A DNA stretch of 64,000 nucleotides from Thiothrix winogradskyi (GCF_021650935.1 NZ_CP091244.1:682001-746000); one strand, 5' to 3'. Shown: positions 8,806-17,029, numbered from the stretch's first letter. The notes: generated by a model not told the origin, from the sequence alone. Numbers and translations: made by a program.

Positions 8806-10063
8806 TAGGGTAATCGCATTAAAATGGTCTTGACAAAAGTCCCTTAAGCTTGTTTCCTTTCATGCTTTTGGTTGCCTGATGAAACTCCGCCCGACAGCCT
8901 CGATACTCGAACACTTTGCTTCAATCCCTGACCCACGCTTAGATCGCCGTAAGCGACACAAACTGAGCGACATTTTCTTTATCACGCTGTGCGCGGTGAT
9001 TTGCGGCGCGGATGACTGGGCATCCATCGAACAGTTTGGCAGAGCCAAAGAAAAGTGGTTCACCAGCGTACTGGATTTGAAGCATGGTATCCCGTCACAC
9101 GATACCTTTGGGCGCGTTTTTGGGTTGATCGACACCCAGCAGTTCAGTGAGTGTTTTAGTCGCTGGGTGGCAGACTTGGGCGACCTTAGTGACGGTGAAA
9201 TCATTGCCATTGATGGTAAATGCCTGCGCCGTAGCCTTGATAGCGCATCAGATAAGTCGGCCATTTACATGGTCAGTGCTTGGGCAACTCAAAACCAGTT
9301 GGTGCTAGGTCAGCAGCGGGTGGATGACAAGTCCAATGAAATCACTGCCATCCCTAAACTATTGATGCAACTGGATATTGCAGGAGCAGTGGTGACGCTG
9401 GATGCGATGGGATGCCAAACCGCCATTGCCCTACAAATCGTAGACAAAGGTGCAGATTACCTGCTCAGCTTAAAGGGTAATCAAGGCACACTTCACCAAG
9501 ACGTAAAGCTGTTCTTTGAATCGGCTAACACCTGCCCACCCGTGGGACATGTCAGCTATGACGGTGGACATGGACGGATTGAGACCCGTAGTGTACGCGC
9601 CACATCAGCTATCGACTGGTTAAAGAAAGACCATGTTCATTGGCCTAAGCTCACTAGCATCATTGCTGTGACGGCTACCCGCGAATGCAAGGACAAAACC
9701 ACGGAAGAAACCCGTTACTTCATCACCAGTATGGAAGCCTCAAACCCTGAACGTTTAGGGCAAATCGTGCGTGCGCATTGGGGCATCGAGAACAATTTGC
9801 ATTGGGTATTGGACTACGCTTTCCGCGAAGATGACCAACGAATGCGTTCCGGTAACAGCGATGCGAATATGGCGGTTGTTCGGCATATTGCCCTCAATTT
9901 GGTCAAAACCGAAAAAACCGTCAAGCTCGGCGTGAAAAACAAACGTCTTAACGCAGGCTGGGATGAGGATTACCTACTAAAAATCGTTACAGGCAGACCA
10001 GGGGCTACCAAGCCTAAAACTTAGGGCTTTGTAAAACAAGATATATTTAATGCGATTGCCCTA
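8806..10063 (+). mobile_element. Complete ISAs1-family insertion sequence, 1258 bp
   Basis: The element is bounded by 18-bp terminal inverted repeats, TAGGGTAATCGCATTAAA (8806-8823) and its complement at 10046-10063, with one T/C mismatch. It is flanked by the 8-bp direct repeat TCCTCAGT. One intact transposase gene fills it. The exact duplication and undamaged ends point to a fairly recent transposition. It lies between hemC (81 bases away) and the TauE-like gene and breaks no reading frame. Confidence 0.93.
8879..10024 (+). CDS. ISAs1 family transposase
   Basis: This 381-aa DDE transposase has the ISAs1/H-repeat hallmarks: the N-terminal FASIPDPRLDRRKRHKLSDI region, the AIDGKCLRRS segment with the first catalytic Asp, VTLDAMGCQ with the second, LSLKGNQ, and the C-terminal HWGIENNLHWVLDYAF with the catalytic Glu, followed by the D-rich REDDQRMR. 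The frame is intact from ATG to stop and matches the usual family length, so the element may be mobile. Confidence 0.95.
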   Translation: MKLRPTASILEHFASIPDPRLDRRKRHKLSDIFFITLCAVICGADDWASIEQFGRAKEKWFTSVLDLKHGIPSHDTFGRVFGLIDTQQFSECFSRWVADLGDLSDGEIIAIDGKCLRRSLDSASDKSAIYMVSAWATQNQLVLGQQRVDDKSNEITAIPKLLMQLDIAGAVVTLDAMGCQTAIALQIVDKGADYLLSLKGNQGTLHQDVKLFFESANTCPPVGHVSYDGGHGRIETRSVRATSAIDWLKKDHVHWPKLTSIIAVTATRECKDKTTEETRYFITSMEASNPERLGQIVRAHWGIENNLHWVLDYAFREDDQRMRSGNSDANMAVVRHIALNLVKTEKTVKLGVKNKRLNAGWDEDYLLKIVTGRPGATKPKT

Positions 10064-10292
10064 TCCTCAGTAAATATTTACGATTAAATTTCAAACAAAA
10101 CCCTTGTATTTTTTTTCATTCAGGTTACATTAAGGATACGACCAACGGAATGAAAAAATAACACGGAAGTTATACCAATTTCTTCCTCTTAACGTGGTTG
10201 TTCAAGGACGGGCGAGATGATCAGCCCCCATATGTTTCGCTTGTAACGTGCCGGATCTTTAGCCCGGATCCGGCACTTCCTTGATTACTTTC
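10064..10292. other. Gene-free segment between ISAs1 element and the TauE-like gene
   Basis: The left part (10072-10190) is AT-rich and is presumably the former upstream region of hemC, now separated from it by the IS. It begins with the right target duplication TCCTCAGT (10064-10071). The right end holds a perfect 10-bp inverted repeat. I see no open frame with coding character. Confidence 0.6.
10249..10276. repeat. Perfect 10-bp inverted repeat
   Basis: GTGCCGGATC (10249-10258) pairs with GATCCGGCAC (10267-10276) across an 8-base loop. Neither side has a good T-run, although TTCCTT follows on the + strand. It lies 16 bases past the stop of the minus-strand TauE-like gene and may act as a transcript 3' end for it. 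Confidence 0.6.
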
Positions 10293-11093
10293 TCATAGCA
10301 CCGAATGCAACATTTTCGCACTCAGTAAAATCAGCAACACCGCAAACACCTTTTTCAACGCCGCAACTGGCAAAGTGTGCGCTAAGTTTGCCCCCAAGCG
10401 CGTGGTGAAAAAACTCGTCAGTGCAATCAACAGCACCGCAGGCCAATACACAAAGCCAATGGTGTAATCGGGCAAAGCGACTTGCCCCCAACCATTGACG
10501 AGATAGCCTAGCGTCCCCGCAATCGCAATCGGCAAACCAATCCCGGCGGAGGTCGCAATCGCCTTACGCACCTCGACATTGCACCACATCATGTAAGGCA
10601 CTGAGAGTGAACCACCCCCGATTGCCACCAACGCTGACACACCGCCGATTACCAGCCCTGCGACGGACAAACCCGCGATACCCGGCAATTCCCGATGCGG
10701 CTTGGGTTTCATATTCAACCACATTTGCACCGCGACATACGCCATAAACGCCGCGAAAAATAACGCCAAACCACGGGTCGATAACACCGTTGCTAAAAAC
10801 GTGGCGGCAAACGTTCCCACTAGAATCCCCGGCGTAATACGTTGCACCACTGACCATTGCACCGCTTGCTTGGCATGGTGCGCCCGCATACTTGAAAACG
10901 CGGTGGGGACAATCGCCGCCATCGAGGTTGCCAAGGCAATATGCACCACGTGTTCACTGGGAAACCCTTGCGCCACAAACAACGCCGTGAGCACAGGAAC
11001 CATAATGCCACCACCGCCAATGCCCAACAGCCCTGCGGCAAACCCCACCACCAAACCCAGTGCCAGAAAAGAAACCAGTAAATACCATTCCAA
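10293..11093 (-). CDS. TauE/SafE family sulfite/sulfonate exporter-like permease
   Basis: This 266-aa polytopic membrane protein has about eight hydrophobic helices and the family signatures GLLGIGGGGIMVPVL near the N-terminus and VSALVAIGGGSLSVPYM in the second half, showing the internal duplication typical of TauE/SafE permeases. Members export sulfite, sulfoacetate or other organosulfur anions, often in sulfur-oxidising bacteria. The substrate cannot be inferred because no sulfur gene is adjacent. It is transcribed away from the MBL hydrolase gene across a short divergent gap. Confidence 0.9.
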   Translation of the reverse strand: MEWYLLVSFLALGLVVGFAAGLLGIGGGGIMVPVLTALFVAQGFPSEHVVHIALATSMAAIVPTAFSSMRAHHAKQAVQWSVVQRITPGILVGTFAATFLATVLSTRGLALFFAAFMAYVAVQMWLNMKPKPHRELPGIAGLSVAGLVIGGVSALVAIGGGSLSVPYMMWCNVEVRKAIATSAGIGLPIAIAGTLGYLVNGWGQVALPDYTIGFVYWPAVLLIALTSFFTTRLGANLAHTLPVAALKKVFAVLLILLSAKMLHSVL

Positions 11094-11147
11094 GCTATAA
11101 TCTCCCGCTCAAATTCGTATGCAAACCTTTAGATTTAGGGCAACGTT

Positions 11148-11777
11148 ATGCAATATCTCACCATCCCTGTCACGGCTTTTCAGCAAAATTGCAGCATTAT
11201 TTGGTGTGAAACCACCTTGGAATGTGCCTTTGTCGACCCCGGTGGCGACACCGATAAATTGATTGCTGCCGTCAACAAACACGGTTTGCAACCCATCGGT
11301 GTATTTCTGACTCATGCGCATCTGGATCACGTCGGCGGTACGTTAGCATTAGCCCAGCACTACCACATCCCGATTTCTGGCCCACACCTGGCGGATAAAT
11401 ATTGGCTGGATGCGCTACCGGTACAGGCTAAGCAATTTGGTTTACCGCATTGTGATGCTTTTGTACCGGATACTTGGTTGCAGGAAGGCGATAATTTAAC
11501 ACTAGGGCAACAAACGCTGGAGATTATTCACACGCCGGGGCATACCCCCGGACACGTCGTCTTATTCCACCGCGAGCAGGGCATTGCGTTTGTGGGTGAT
11601 GTGTTATTCAACGGTTCAATCGGGCGCAGCGATTTTCCGGGCGGGAACCATCAGCAACTGATTCGGTCTATAAAGACTAAGTTGTGGTCACTGGGTGATG
11701 ATGTTATCGTCATTCCGGGGCATGGACCGAACACAACCATCGGTCACGAACGCCTCCACAACCCCTTTATCCCATAA
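11148..11777 (+). CDS. MBL-fold metallo-hydrolase (glyoxalase II-like)
   Basis: This 209-aa metallo-beta-lactamase-fold protein carries the metal motif HAHLDHVGG (His56, His58, Asp60, His61), the second-site HTPGHTPGHVVLF, the GDVLFNGSIGRSD segment and the final VIPGHGP. This set matches the YcbL-type glyoxalase II-like group, which hydrolyses thioesters such as S-lactoylglutathione. The C-terminal substrate domain of classical GloB is missing, as expected for this group. The next gene begins 15 bases downstream, so the two may be cotranscribed. Confidence 0.9.
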   Translation: MQYLTIPVTAFQQNCSIIWCETTLECAFVDPGGDTDKLIAAVNKHGLQPIGVFLTHAHLDHVGGTLALAQHYHIPISGPHLADKYWLDALPVQAKQFGLPHCDAFVPDTWLQEGDNLTLGQQTLEIIHTPGHTPGHVVLFHREQGIAFVGDVLFNGSIGRSDFPGGNHQQLIRSIKTKLWSLGDDVIVIPGHGPNTTIGHERLHNPFIP

Positions 11778-11792
11778 TGCGAGGACGATAAA

Positions 11793-12386
11793 GTGCGTAA
11801 CCTACTTGCCATTGTTGGCGTAACTCTGCTGACCGCGTGTGGCGGCGGCGGTTCATCCAGTACTCCCGTCAATACCCCCCCAACTGCTGTTGTTCCCATT
11901 TCCCCTGCCCCTGAACCAGGTACGATGAGTGGAATGCTGGAAACGCATAACCAAGTGCGGGCAGCCGTCGCCGTCATGCCGCTTACTTGGTCGAGCCAAA
12001 TGACCAGTTACGCGCAAGAATGGGCAACCTACCTTGCCAATAACAACAATTGTGAGATGAAACACCGCTCCGTTGCTGGCATTAACCCCTTAAATGTCGG
12101 CGAAAACCTTTACTGGGCAAGTGCAGTTAAATGGAGCGACGGACGTACCGAAATACAAGCAGTGACACCAACTCAAGTCGCTACGGCTTGGGCAGATGAA
12201 AAAGTCGATTACAATTACGCCAGCAATACCTGTGCGCCGGGCAAACCTTGCGGGCATTACACTCAGATGGTGTGGAACACCACCACCGAAGTAGGATGCG
12301 GCATGGCGATTTGCCCCGACAAAGGTCAGATTTGGGTGTGCAATTACAACCCACCGGGTAACTACATCGGCGTAAAACCGTATTAG
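11793..12386 (+). CDS. CAP/SCP-domain lipoprotein
   Basis: This 197-aa protein has a lipoprotein signal ending in LLTAC, followed by a Gly/Ser/Pro linker and a CAP (SCP/PR-1) domain. The domain shows LETHNQVRAAVAV, the AQEWATYLAN helix, VGENLYWAS, and the paired motifs GHYTQMVWNTTTEVGCG and WVCNYNPPGNYIG. The start is a GTG. It is probably anchored to an envelope membrane facing the periplasm or the outside. CAP proteins have many proposed roles and no single reaction can be assigned. Confidence 0.9.
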   Translation: MRNLLAIVGVTLLTACGGGGSSSTPVNTPPTAVVPISPAPEPGTMSGMLETHNQVRAAVAVMPLTWSSQMTSYAQEWATYLANNNNCEMKHRSVAGINPLNVGENLYWASAVKWSDGRTEIQAVTPTQVATAWADEKVDYNYASNTCAPGKPCGHYTQMVWNTTTEVGCGMAICPDKGQIWVCNYNPPGNYIGVKPY

Positions 12387-12443
12387 AGCCACGCGCCATT
12401 TCCCGCTACAATAGGCGCTTTCAAGCATCAAGGGACGAACACC

Positions 12444-13361
12444 ATGTCGCAAGTGGATATTGCCGCAGTCAAAACGTACCTGCTGGCATTGCAGGATGAT
12501 ATTTGTGAGCAATTAGCAGCCGAGGATGGCAGCGCTACGTTTGCCGAAGATGCGTGGGAACGCCCCGGTGGTGGTGGCGGACGTACTCGTGTCATCAGCA
12601 ATGGCGCGGTATTTGAACAGGGTGGCGTGAATTTTTCGCATGTGTTTGGTGATAAGTTGCCACCTTCTGCGACAGCGCAACGCCCGGAATTGGCAGGACG
12701 TAGTTTTCAGGCATTGGGCGTTTCGTTGGTGATTCACCCCAATAATCCGTTAGTTCCGACCTCACACGCTAACGTGCGTTTTTTCATCGCGGAAAAAGCG
12801 GGTGAAGACCCCGTGTGGTGGTTCGGCGGCGGCTTCGACCTTACCCCGTATTATGGGTTTGAGGACGATTGCATCAGTTGGCATCATGCCGCCAAGGTAG
12901 CGTGCGACCCGTTTGGTGAGGATGTTTATGCGCGTTACAAACAATGGTGTGACGATTATTTTTTCCTCAAACACCGCAATGAACCACGCGGCATTGGCGG
13001 CTTGTTTTTCGACGATCTGAATGCGTGGGGCTTTGAGAAAACGTTCGCTTTTATGCGCAGTGTTGGTGATGCTTACATCAACGCCTACCGCCCCATTGTC
13101 AGCAAGCGTAAAGGTTTGCTGTTCACCGAAACCCAGCGCGACTTCCAGCTTTACCGCCGGGGACGCTACGTCGAATTCAACCTCGTGTATGACCGAGGCA
13201 CGCTGTTCGGCTTGCAATCGGGCGGGCGCACGGAATCCATCCTGATGTCACTGCCGCCTTTGGTGAAATGGCGCTACGCTTGGCAACCCGAACCGGGCAG
13301 TGAAGAGGCACGTTTATACACTGACTTCCTGTGCCACCGTGACTGGCTGGCGGAAGCGTAA
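12444..13361 (+). CDS. hemF: Oxygen-dependent coproporphyrinogen-III oxidase
   Basis: HemF performs the aerobic oxidative decarboxylation of coproporphyrinogen III to protoporphyrinogen IX. The 305-aa length is typical. Recognisable blocks are WERPGGGGGRTRV, the SHANVRFF region, WWFGGGFDLTPYY, GIGGLFFDDLN, and the C-terminal RGRYVEFNLVYDRGT, which is involved in dimer and substrate contacts. It lies about 4 kb from the hemCDXY operon on the other strand. A TACAAT -10-like sequence is present at 12407-12412. Confidence 0.96.
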   Translation: MSQVDIAAVKTYLLALQDDICEQLAAEDGSATFAEDAWERPGGGGGRTRVISNGAVFEQGGVNFSHVFGDKLPPSATAQRPELAGRSFQALGVSLVIHPNNPLVPTSHANVRFFIAEKAGEDPVWWFGGGFDLTPYYGFEDDCISWHHAAKVACDPFGEDVYARYKQWCDDYFFLKHRNEPRGIGGLFFDDLNAWGFEKTFAFMRSVGDAYINAYRPIVSKRKGLLFTETQRDFQLYRRGRYVEFNLVYDRGTLFGLQSGGRTESILMSLPPLVKWRYAWQPEPGSEEARLYTDFLCHRDWLAEA

Positions 13362-13369
13362 GCGACACA

Positions 13370-13516
13370 TTACCAGCTTTTTTCACCCGGCTCTGGCTTG
13401 TGCCCTGACAGTTTGTAGAACTTCCAAGCCAGATAGCCCAAAAAGCCTAAAATAAAGACGATGGTGAAAACAGACATGAAAACAATGCCGGTAGAACTGG
13501 AAAAGAAACTGGACAT
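13370..13516 (-). CDS. Small single-span membrane protein (DUF3149-like)
   Basis: This 48-aa frame starts at ATG 13516 with AAGGGAG eight bases upstream and ends at a TAA at 13370-13372, 8 bases from the convergent hemF stop. It has one transmembrane helix (about residues 11-30), a basic YLAWKFYKLSGHK segment and an acidic/Trp tail. The layout resembles the short DUF3149 proteins of proteobacteria, whose function is unknown. It may be the last gene after the subtilase, but the gap of 134 bases allows a promoter of its own. Confidence 0.7.
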   Translation of the reverse strand: MSSFFSSSTGIVFMSVFTIVFILGFLGYLAWKFYKLSGHKPEPGEKSW

Positions 13517-13650
13517 GGCGTTTACTCCCTTACGGTAACTTGATAGGGCTATCGTAAGAGCAGTGACACACAGTAACGTTGCGCAAAATCAAATTGGATC
13601 AAACCAGTAAAGCACTTTCTTGCTACAGGTCAAGTTTTTGTAAGTTTCCG

Positions 13651-14877
13651 CTATTGTGCCGCCAATGCCCGCTCAACGTTGATTAAGCCATACCCATAAT
13701 CCCGATCAAGACCCGGCTGCCCTAAATCGGTCGCCGTGTGTTTCAGGGACTCTGGGTTGAAGCGTGGATTCAGGGCTTTCAATAAGGCGATAGCACCGGT
13801 CACATGCGCGGTTGCCAGCGATGTTCCGCTCGATACTTGAAAGGAACTGCGCGGAGCCGTTGTCAAAATCCCCACACCGGGCGCGGACAGGTCAATGTAA
13901 TCACCACGATTGGCACGGCTAAATACCTGTTCATTCTTATCAACCGCCGTCACGGCGATAACGCCCGGCAGTGCTGCGGGGTAAGCAGGCGGCGCTCCAG
14001 GTCCACCATTGCCCGCCGAAGCCACCACCACAATGCCTTTTTGAATGGCAGCCTCGACCAATTTGTCGACTATTGGGTCGGCATTGCCCGCAAAACTGAG
14101 ATTGAGAACTTGCACACCTTCACGCATTGCCCGTTCCAAGGCTTGCGCTACCAGACTGGAATTACTGCGGCGCTCATCCGGGTTCGCCGCATTAGTGCTG
14201 AACGCGCTGATCGCAATCAATTTGGTATCGGGCGCAATTCCAATGCGGGCATTCTGACTGATAATCACCCCAGCCACTTCCGTGCCATGCAAGCGGTTGC
14301 GTTCATCTCCTTCTGGAATCAAGTTAATCCGATCAATCGTGGAACGGAAGGAATCATGGTTAATGTCAATCGGGGTGTCGATCATACCCACGACCACACC
14401 ACGCCCGGTACTGCGTTGACGCATCGCATCTGCCCCGGTCAGCCCTAATGGATACTCACCCATTGGCGTATCGCTAATACTGGCGGAGATATAGAAATTG
14501 CTGGTCGACGCATCGACATCAGTTTCATTGGATTTAATCGACTTGACCAGATCATAAGGGTCTTGCCCATTCGTCGCTGCGGTAATCATGGTCGTGCCAA
14601 TGGAATCGAGGTTATCACTGCGCTTCGCCCGCAATTTATATTTTTTCAGCACCGTATCCGCCACTTCGCTAGATTTTTGCTGATCATAAGCGATTAACAT
14701 TTCATCTTTTTCGTAATCTATCCGCCGAAATACCGGAGTTTCCACACAAATACTGCTGCTTATATGGCACGCGGGGGAATCGCTGGCTCGACCAATCACT
14801 TTATATTCTACGGGGCTGCAAGCGCTGAGGAGTCCGATGACGGTAATGAAAGCAAGGGGGTGTAATACGGCTGGCAT
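13651..14877 (-). CDS. S8 family serine peptidase (subtilase), lipoprotein
   Basis: This 408-aa subtilisin-like protease has a lipoprotein signal ending LLSAC (Cys20). The catalytic triad is Asp167 (GMIDTPID), His198 (RLHGTEVAGV) and Ser353 (SSGTSLATAHVTG), with oxyanion Asn290 in SAGNGG. Residues 56-130 precede the catalytic domain and look like an I9-type prodomain/inhibitor, opening with DEMLIAYDQQKSSEVAD. It starts 5 bases after the anti-sigma-like gene and is probably cotranscribed with it and the ECF sigma factor. I infer a role in envelope signalling or sigma-factor release; its substrate is unknown. Confidence 0.92.
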   Translation of the reverse strand: MPAVLHPLAFITVIGLLSACSPVEYKVIGRASDSPACHISSSICVETPVFRRIDYEKDEMLIAYDQQKSSEVADTVLKKYKLRAKRSDNLDSIGTTMITAATNGQDPYDLVKSIKSNETDVDASTSNFYISASISDTPMGEYPLGLTGADAMRQRSTGRGVVVGMIDTPIDINHDSFRSTIDRINLIPEGDERNRLHGTEVAGVIISQNARIGIAPDTKLIAISAFSTNAANPDERRSNSSLVAQALERAMREGVQVLNLSFAGNADPIVDKLVEAAIQKGIVVVASAGNGGPGAPPAYPAALPGVIAVTAVDKNEQVFSRANRGDYIDLSAPGVGILTTAPRSSFQVSSGTSLATAHVTGAIALLKALNPRFNPESLKHTATDLGQPGLDRDYGYGLINVERALAAQ

Positions 14878-14882
14878 GACAC

Positions 14883-15626
14883 TCAGTATTCTCGTCCGAT
14901 AAAAGCAATCACCGCATTATCTTGCTGCATTTGCTGTAAAATAGTGCTCGCTTGTGGGTCAGATGAGAGCACATCTTTCATTTCAATTTTGAAATAACCG
15001 GTATCGTTTGGACCATCAAGAATACGGGCATTCCAATGCAGCAGGAATTCACGCACTTGCTGTATCCGTGCATTTCCATTGAAATCTACCAGCAATACCA
15101 TGCCTTTGACCACAGGAACAGCGCCGGGATTATCCGCCACCGTAGCACTGACATAAATGCCTTCTGGCTGACTACTGACGGAGTGTGCAAACCACCCCAA
15201 AAAGCCCGCCTGAATCAGTAACAATACGGCAAATACCGCATTCACTGGCGTTAAGCCTTCCCATGTCGGCAACAGATTTCGCAGCCATTGTTTTGCTTCA
15301 CCCAACCAATGACGCTTTGGTGCAAGCGGGCGCGGCGATGCCAGTGATGCGGAAGGATCCGTTTGTTCTTCGCGCTCAATGCGTTTCATTAATTTTTCTA
15401 AACGCTGTTGGGAGGTATCCACCGCAGACAGCTCCAACAGGGAATTATTGGCGCGGATCATATCCACCAGCTTAAGTTCACGACGGTATTCATCCGCTAA
15501 CTCAGGGTGAATTTCCAGCATCCGTTCTACCAAGTTGCGCTCGGATTCGTTTAATTTGCCCGTGATATACCAAGGCAACAACAACCGTGCTTCTTCAACC
15601 GGATCGCCAAGTGGGTATAGGCTCAT
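14883..15626 (-). CDS. Transmembrane anti-sigma-like protein with inhibitor-like C-terminal domain
   Basis: This 247-aa protein directly follows the ECF sigma gene (23 bases). Residues 10-65 form a helical cytoplasmic domain like anti-sigma N-termini (LLPWYITGKLNESERN and a downstream leucine-rich helix), but with no His/Cys zinc motif. One transmembrane helix lies at about 129-149. The periplasmic C-terminal part (176-247) has a VREFLLHWNARILDGPNDTG block that resembles the subtilase-prodomain-like module found at the end of some anti-sigma proteins. The role as anti-sigma factor is inferred from position and topology. Confidence 0.75.
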   Translation of the reverse strand: MSLYPLGDPVEEARLLLPWYITGKLNESERNLVERMLEIHPELADEYRRELKLVDMIRANNSLLELSAVDTSQQRLEKLMKRIEREEQTDPSASLASPRPLAPKRHWLGEAKQWLRNLLPTWEGLTPVNAVFAVLLLIQAGFLGWFAHSVSSQPEGIYVSATVADNPGAVPVVKGMVLLVDFNGNARIQQVREFLLHWNARILDGPNDTGYFKIEMKDVLSSDPQASTILQQMQQDNAVIAFIGREY

Positions 15627-15649
15627 ATCACAATAGTCTCAAATGCTGT

Positions 15650-16258
15650 TTAAAAGTCAAAATCCACGATACCGGCTTTTTCCAGTAACTGTGCCAAACG
15701 CTTACGCGCATAAAACATGCGAGTTTTGACGGTGTTTTCCGCAATATCCAGAACAATCGCCACTTCTTTGACGGATTTGTCCTCAAAATAGGTTAGTCTG
15801 ATCACTTCACGGTGCTCTTCCGTTAGCTGATCCATCAGACGTAACAACTGCTGTTTCATGTCATCCAATGCCAATTCCTCGTGAGGGTCGGCGGCTGGGT
15901 CAATCATGGCATCCAGTATCGACTCGTCTTCCAACGTCATTTCCGAGGTTTTGCGTAACCACGACACCATTTTGTTGCGAGCAATGGAATAAATCCAGGT
16001 CGACACCTTTGACTTGCCTGCAAAATTTTCCGCTGACCGCCAAACATCAAACATAGCCTCATCCACAAGATCAGCCGCCTGAGCAATATCGTCACGCAGC
16101 ACGCGAGAACAATATTTCACCAAACGGGGCTGGTATCTCAAATACAACTGGCTGAATGCTTGCTGATCACCGCGACTGATGTATTCCATCAACACTTCAT
16201 CGCTGAGTTTGCTTAGCGTTTCAGTCAGTTGTTTTCTGTTTTGTGAGTGGCCTTCCAT
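15650..16258 (-). CDS. ECF-type RNA polymerase sigma factor
   Basis: This 202-aa protein has sigma region 2 (YLRYQPRLVKYCSRVLRDD, then DLVDEAMFDVWRSAENFAG and STWIYSIARNKMVSWLRK) and region 4 (LTEEHREVIRLTYFEDKSVK followed by ENTVKTRMFYARKRLAQLL). Region 3 is absent, as in ECF sigma factors. The acidic linker between the two domains is longer than usual. It is the first gene of the module with the anti-sigma-like protein and the subtilase. The AT-rich 5' flank (16259-16400) may hold an autoregulated promoter that I cannot define. Confidence 0.92.
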   Translation of the reverse strand: MEGHSQNRKQLTETLSKLSDEVLMEYISRGDQQAFSQLYLRYQPRLVKYCSRVLRDDIAQAADLVDEAMFDVWRSAENFAGKSKVSTWIYSIARNKMVSWLRKTSEMTLEDESILDAMIDPAADPHEELALDDMKQQLLRLMDQLTEEHREVIRLTYFEDKSVKEVAIVLDIAENTVKTRMFYARKRLAQLLEKAGIVDFDF

Positions 16259-16532
16259 CTCTATGTCGCTCTCATTACGGGTTTGGTTCTAATTAATTTG
16301 AGCCAACACTCAAAAAAATAATAAATATTTTTCAAGTTGCGTTGAACCACTTGGCGAGTAGTAGCGACTTAGCGTTAACACTACACACTCAACTAGTAAT
16401 ATTCAAAGTTATAATACTCCCTCGCAAGTCTGGCGGGTCTTCGGATCCGCCTTTTTTTTATTTGCAAGCACTCCATTAGCATATCATAACCTACTGATAC
16501 AAAATTTTTCTTTCTAACGTTGGAAGCTGGGT
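16259..16532. other. Intergenic region between ECF sigma gene and fbp remnant
   Basis: This AT-rich 274-base stretch contains the promoter region of the sigma operon on the minus strand. On the plus strand it contains a TATAAT (16410-16415), a compact terminator-type hairpin (16432-16459), and a TTGCAA/CATAAC pair near 16461-16489 that could be the old fbp promoter. No coding frame is evident. Confidence 0.5.
16432..16459 (+). terminator. Terminator-type hairpin with UUCG loop, no gene in front
   Basis: GGCGGGTC (16432-16439) pairs with GATCCGCC (16444-16451), including one G-T pair, closing a TTCG tetraloop, and is followed by an uninterrupted T tract. The form is ideal for an intrinsic terminator on the + strand, yet no + strand gene precedes it within 3 kb. 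A TATAAT at 16410-16415 would give a transcript of only about 35-40 bases. Confidence 0.7.
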
Positions 16533-17019
16533 ATGTATCAAATTGGCACCACACTGACACAATTTATCCTCGAAGAACAACGTAAACATGCAAGCGCAAC
16601 CGGCGAATTTAGTTGCGTATTGAATGACCTGGATGGCTCCTCTAATTATGGATGTGAATGTATCGGTTGGTACGATTTTCTCTATTATCAAAGCGCCTGA
16701 AGGTGTGGAAAACCCGACCGCTGCCGATTTCATGCAGCCGGGTACAATGGTGGCTGAAATTCATCGGATTTTGACTCGCGGCGGCATTTTCATCTATCCG
16801 ATGGATAGCAAAATGAAAGCAGCGGGCAAAACCGGCAAATTGCGCTTGTTGTACGAAGCTAACCCAATGGGTTTCATCGTTGAACAGGCGGGCGGCATGG
16901 CGACCACGGCTTATTCACGCATTATGGAACTTCAGCCGACTGACTTGCACCAGCGCGTGCCGGTGGTGATGGGGTCGCGGAATGAGGTGGAATTGGTTAC
17001 GGGGTATCATAACGTTTAA
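16533..17019 (+). pseudogene. fbp: Decayed class I fructose-1,6-bisphosphatase
   Basis: The first 32 codons (MYQIGTTLTQFILEEQRKH...) match the N-terminus of class I FBPase. They then jump directly to the metal-site motif LDGSSN, skipping roughly 80 residues. A one-base shift follows between SSN and DVNVSVGTIFSI. After FMQPGT the sequence jumps again, to MVAEIHRILTRGG, omitting about 100 residues, and then continues to a normal C-terminus (LLYEANPMGF, LHQRVPVVMGSRNEVE). The remnant has about 160 codons against about 330 in the family, and an early in-frame TGA ends the first frame. It cannot encode a working enzyme. Confidence 0.9.
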
Positions 17020-17029
17020 CCGATCTGTG

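Noticed and set aside
13804..14448. 214-codon plus-strand frame antisense to the subtilase
   Set aside because: The minus-strand subtilase has an intact catalytic triad and lipobox. The antisense product is Arg/His/Asn-rich with no family features.
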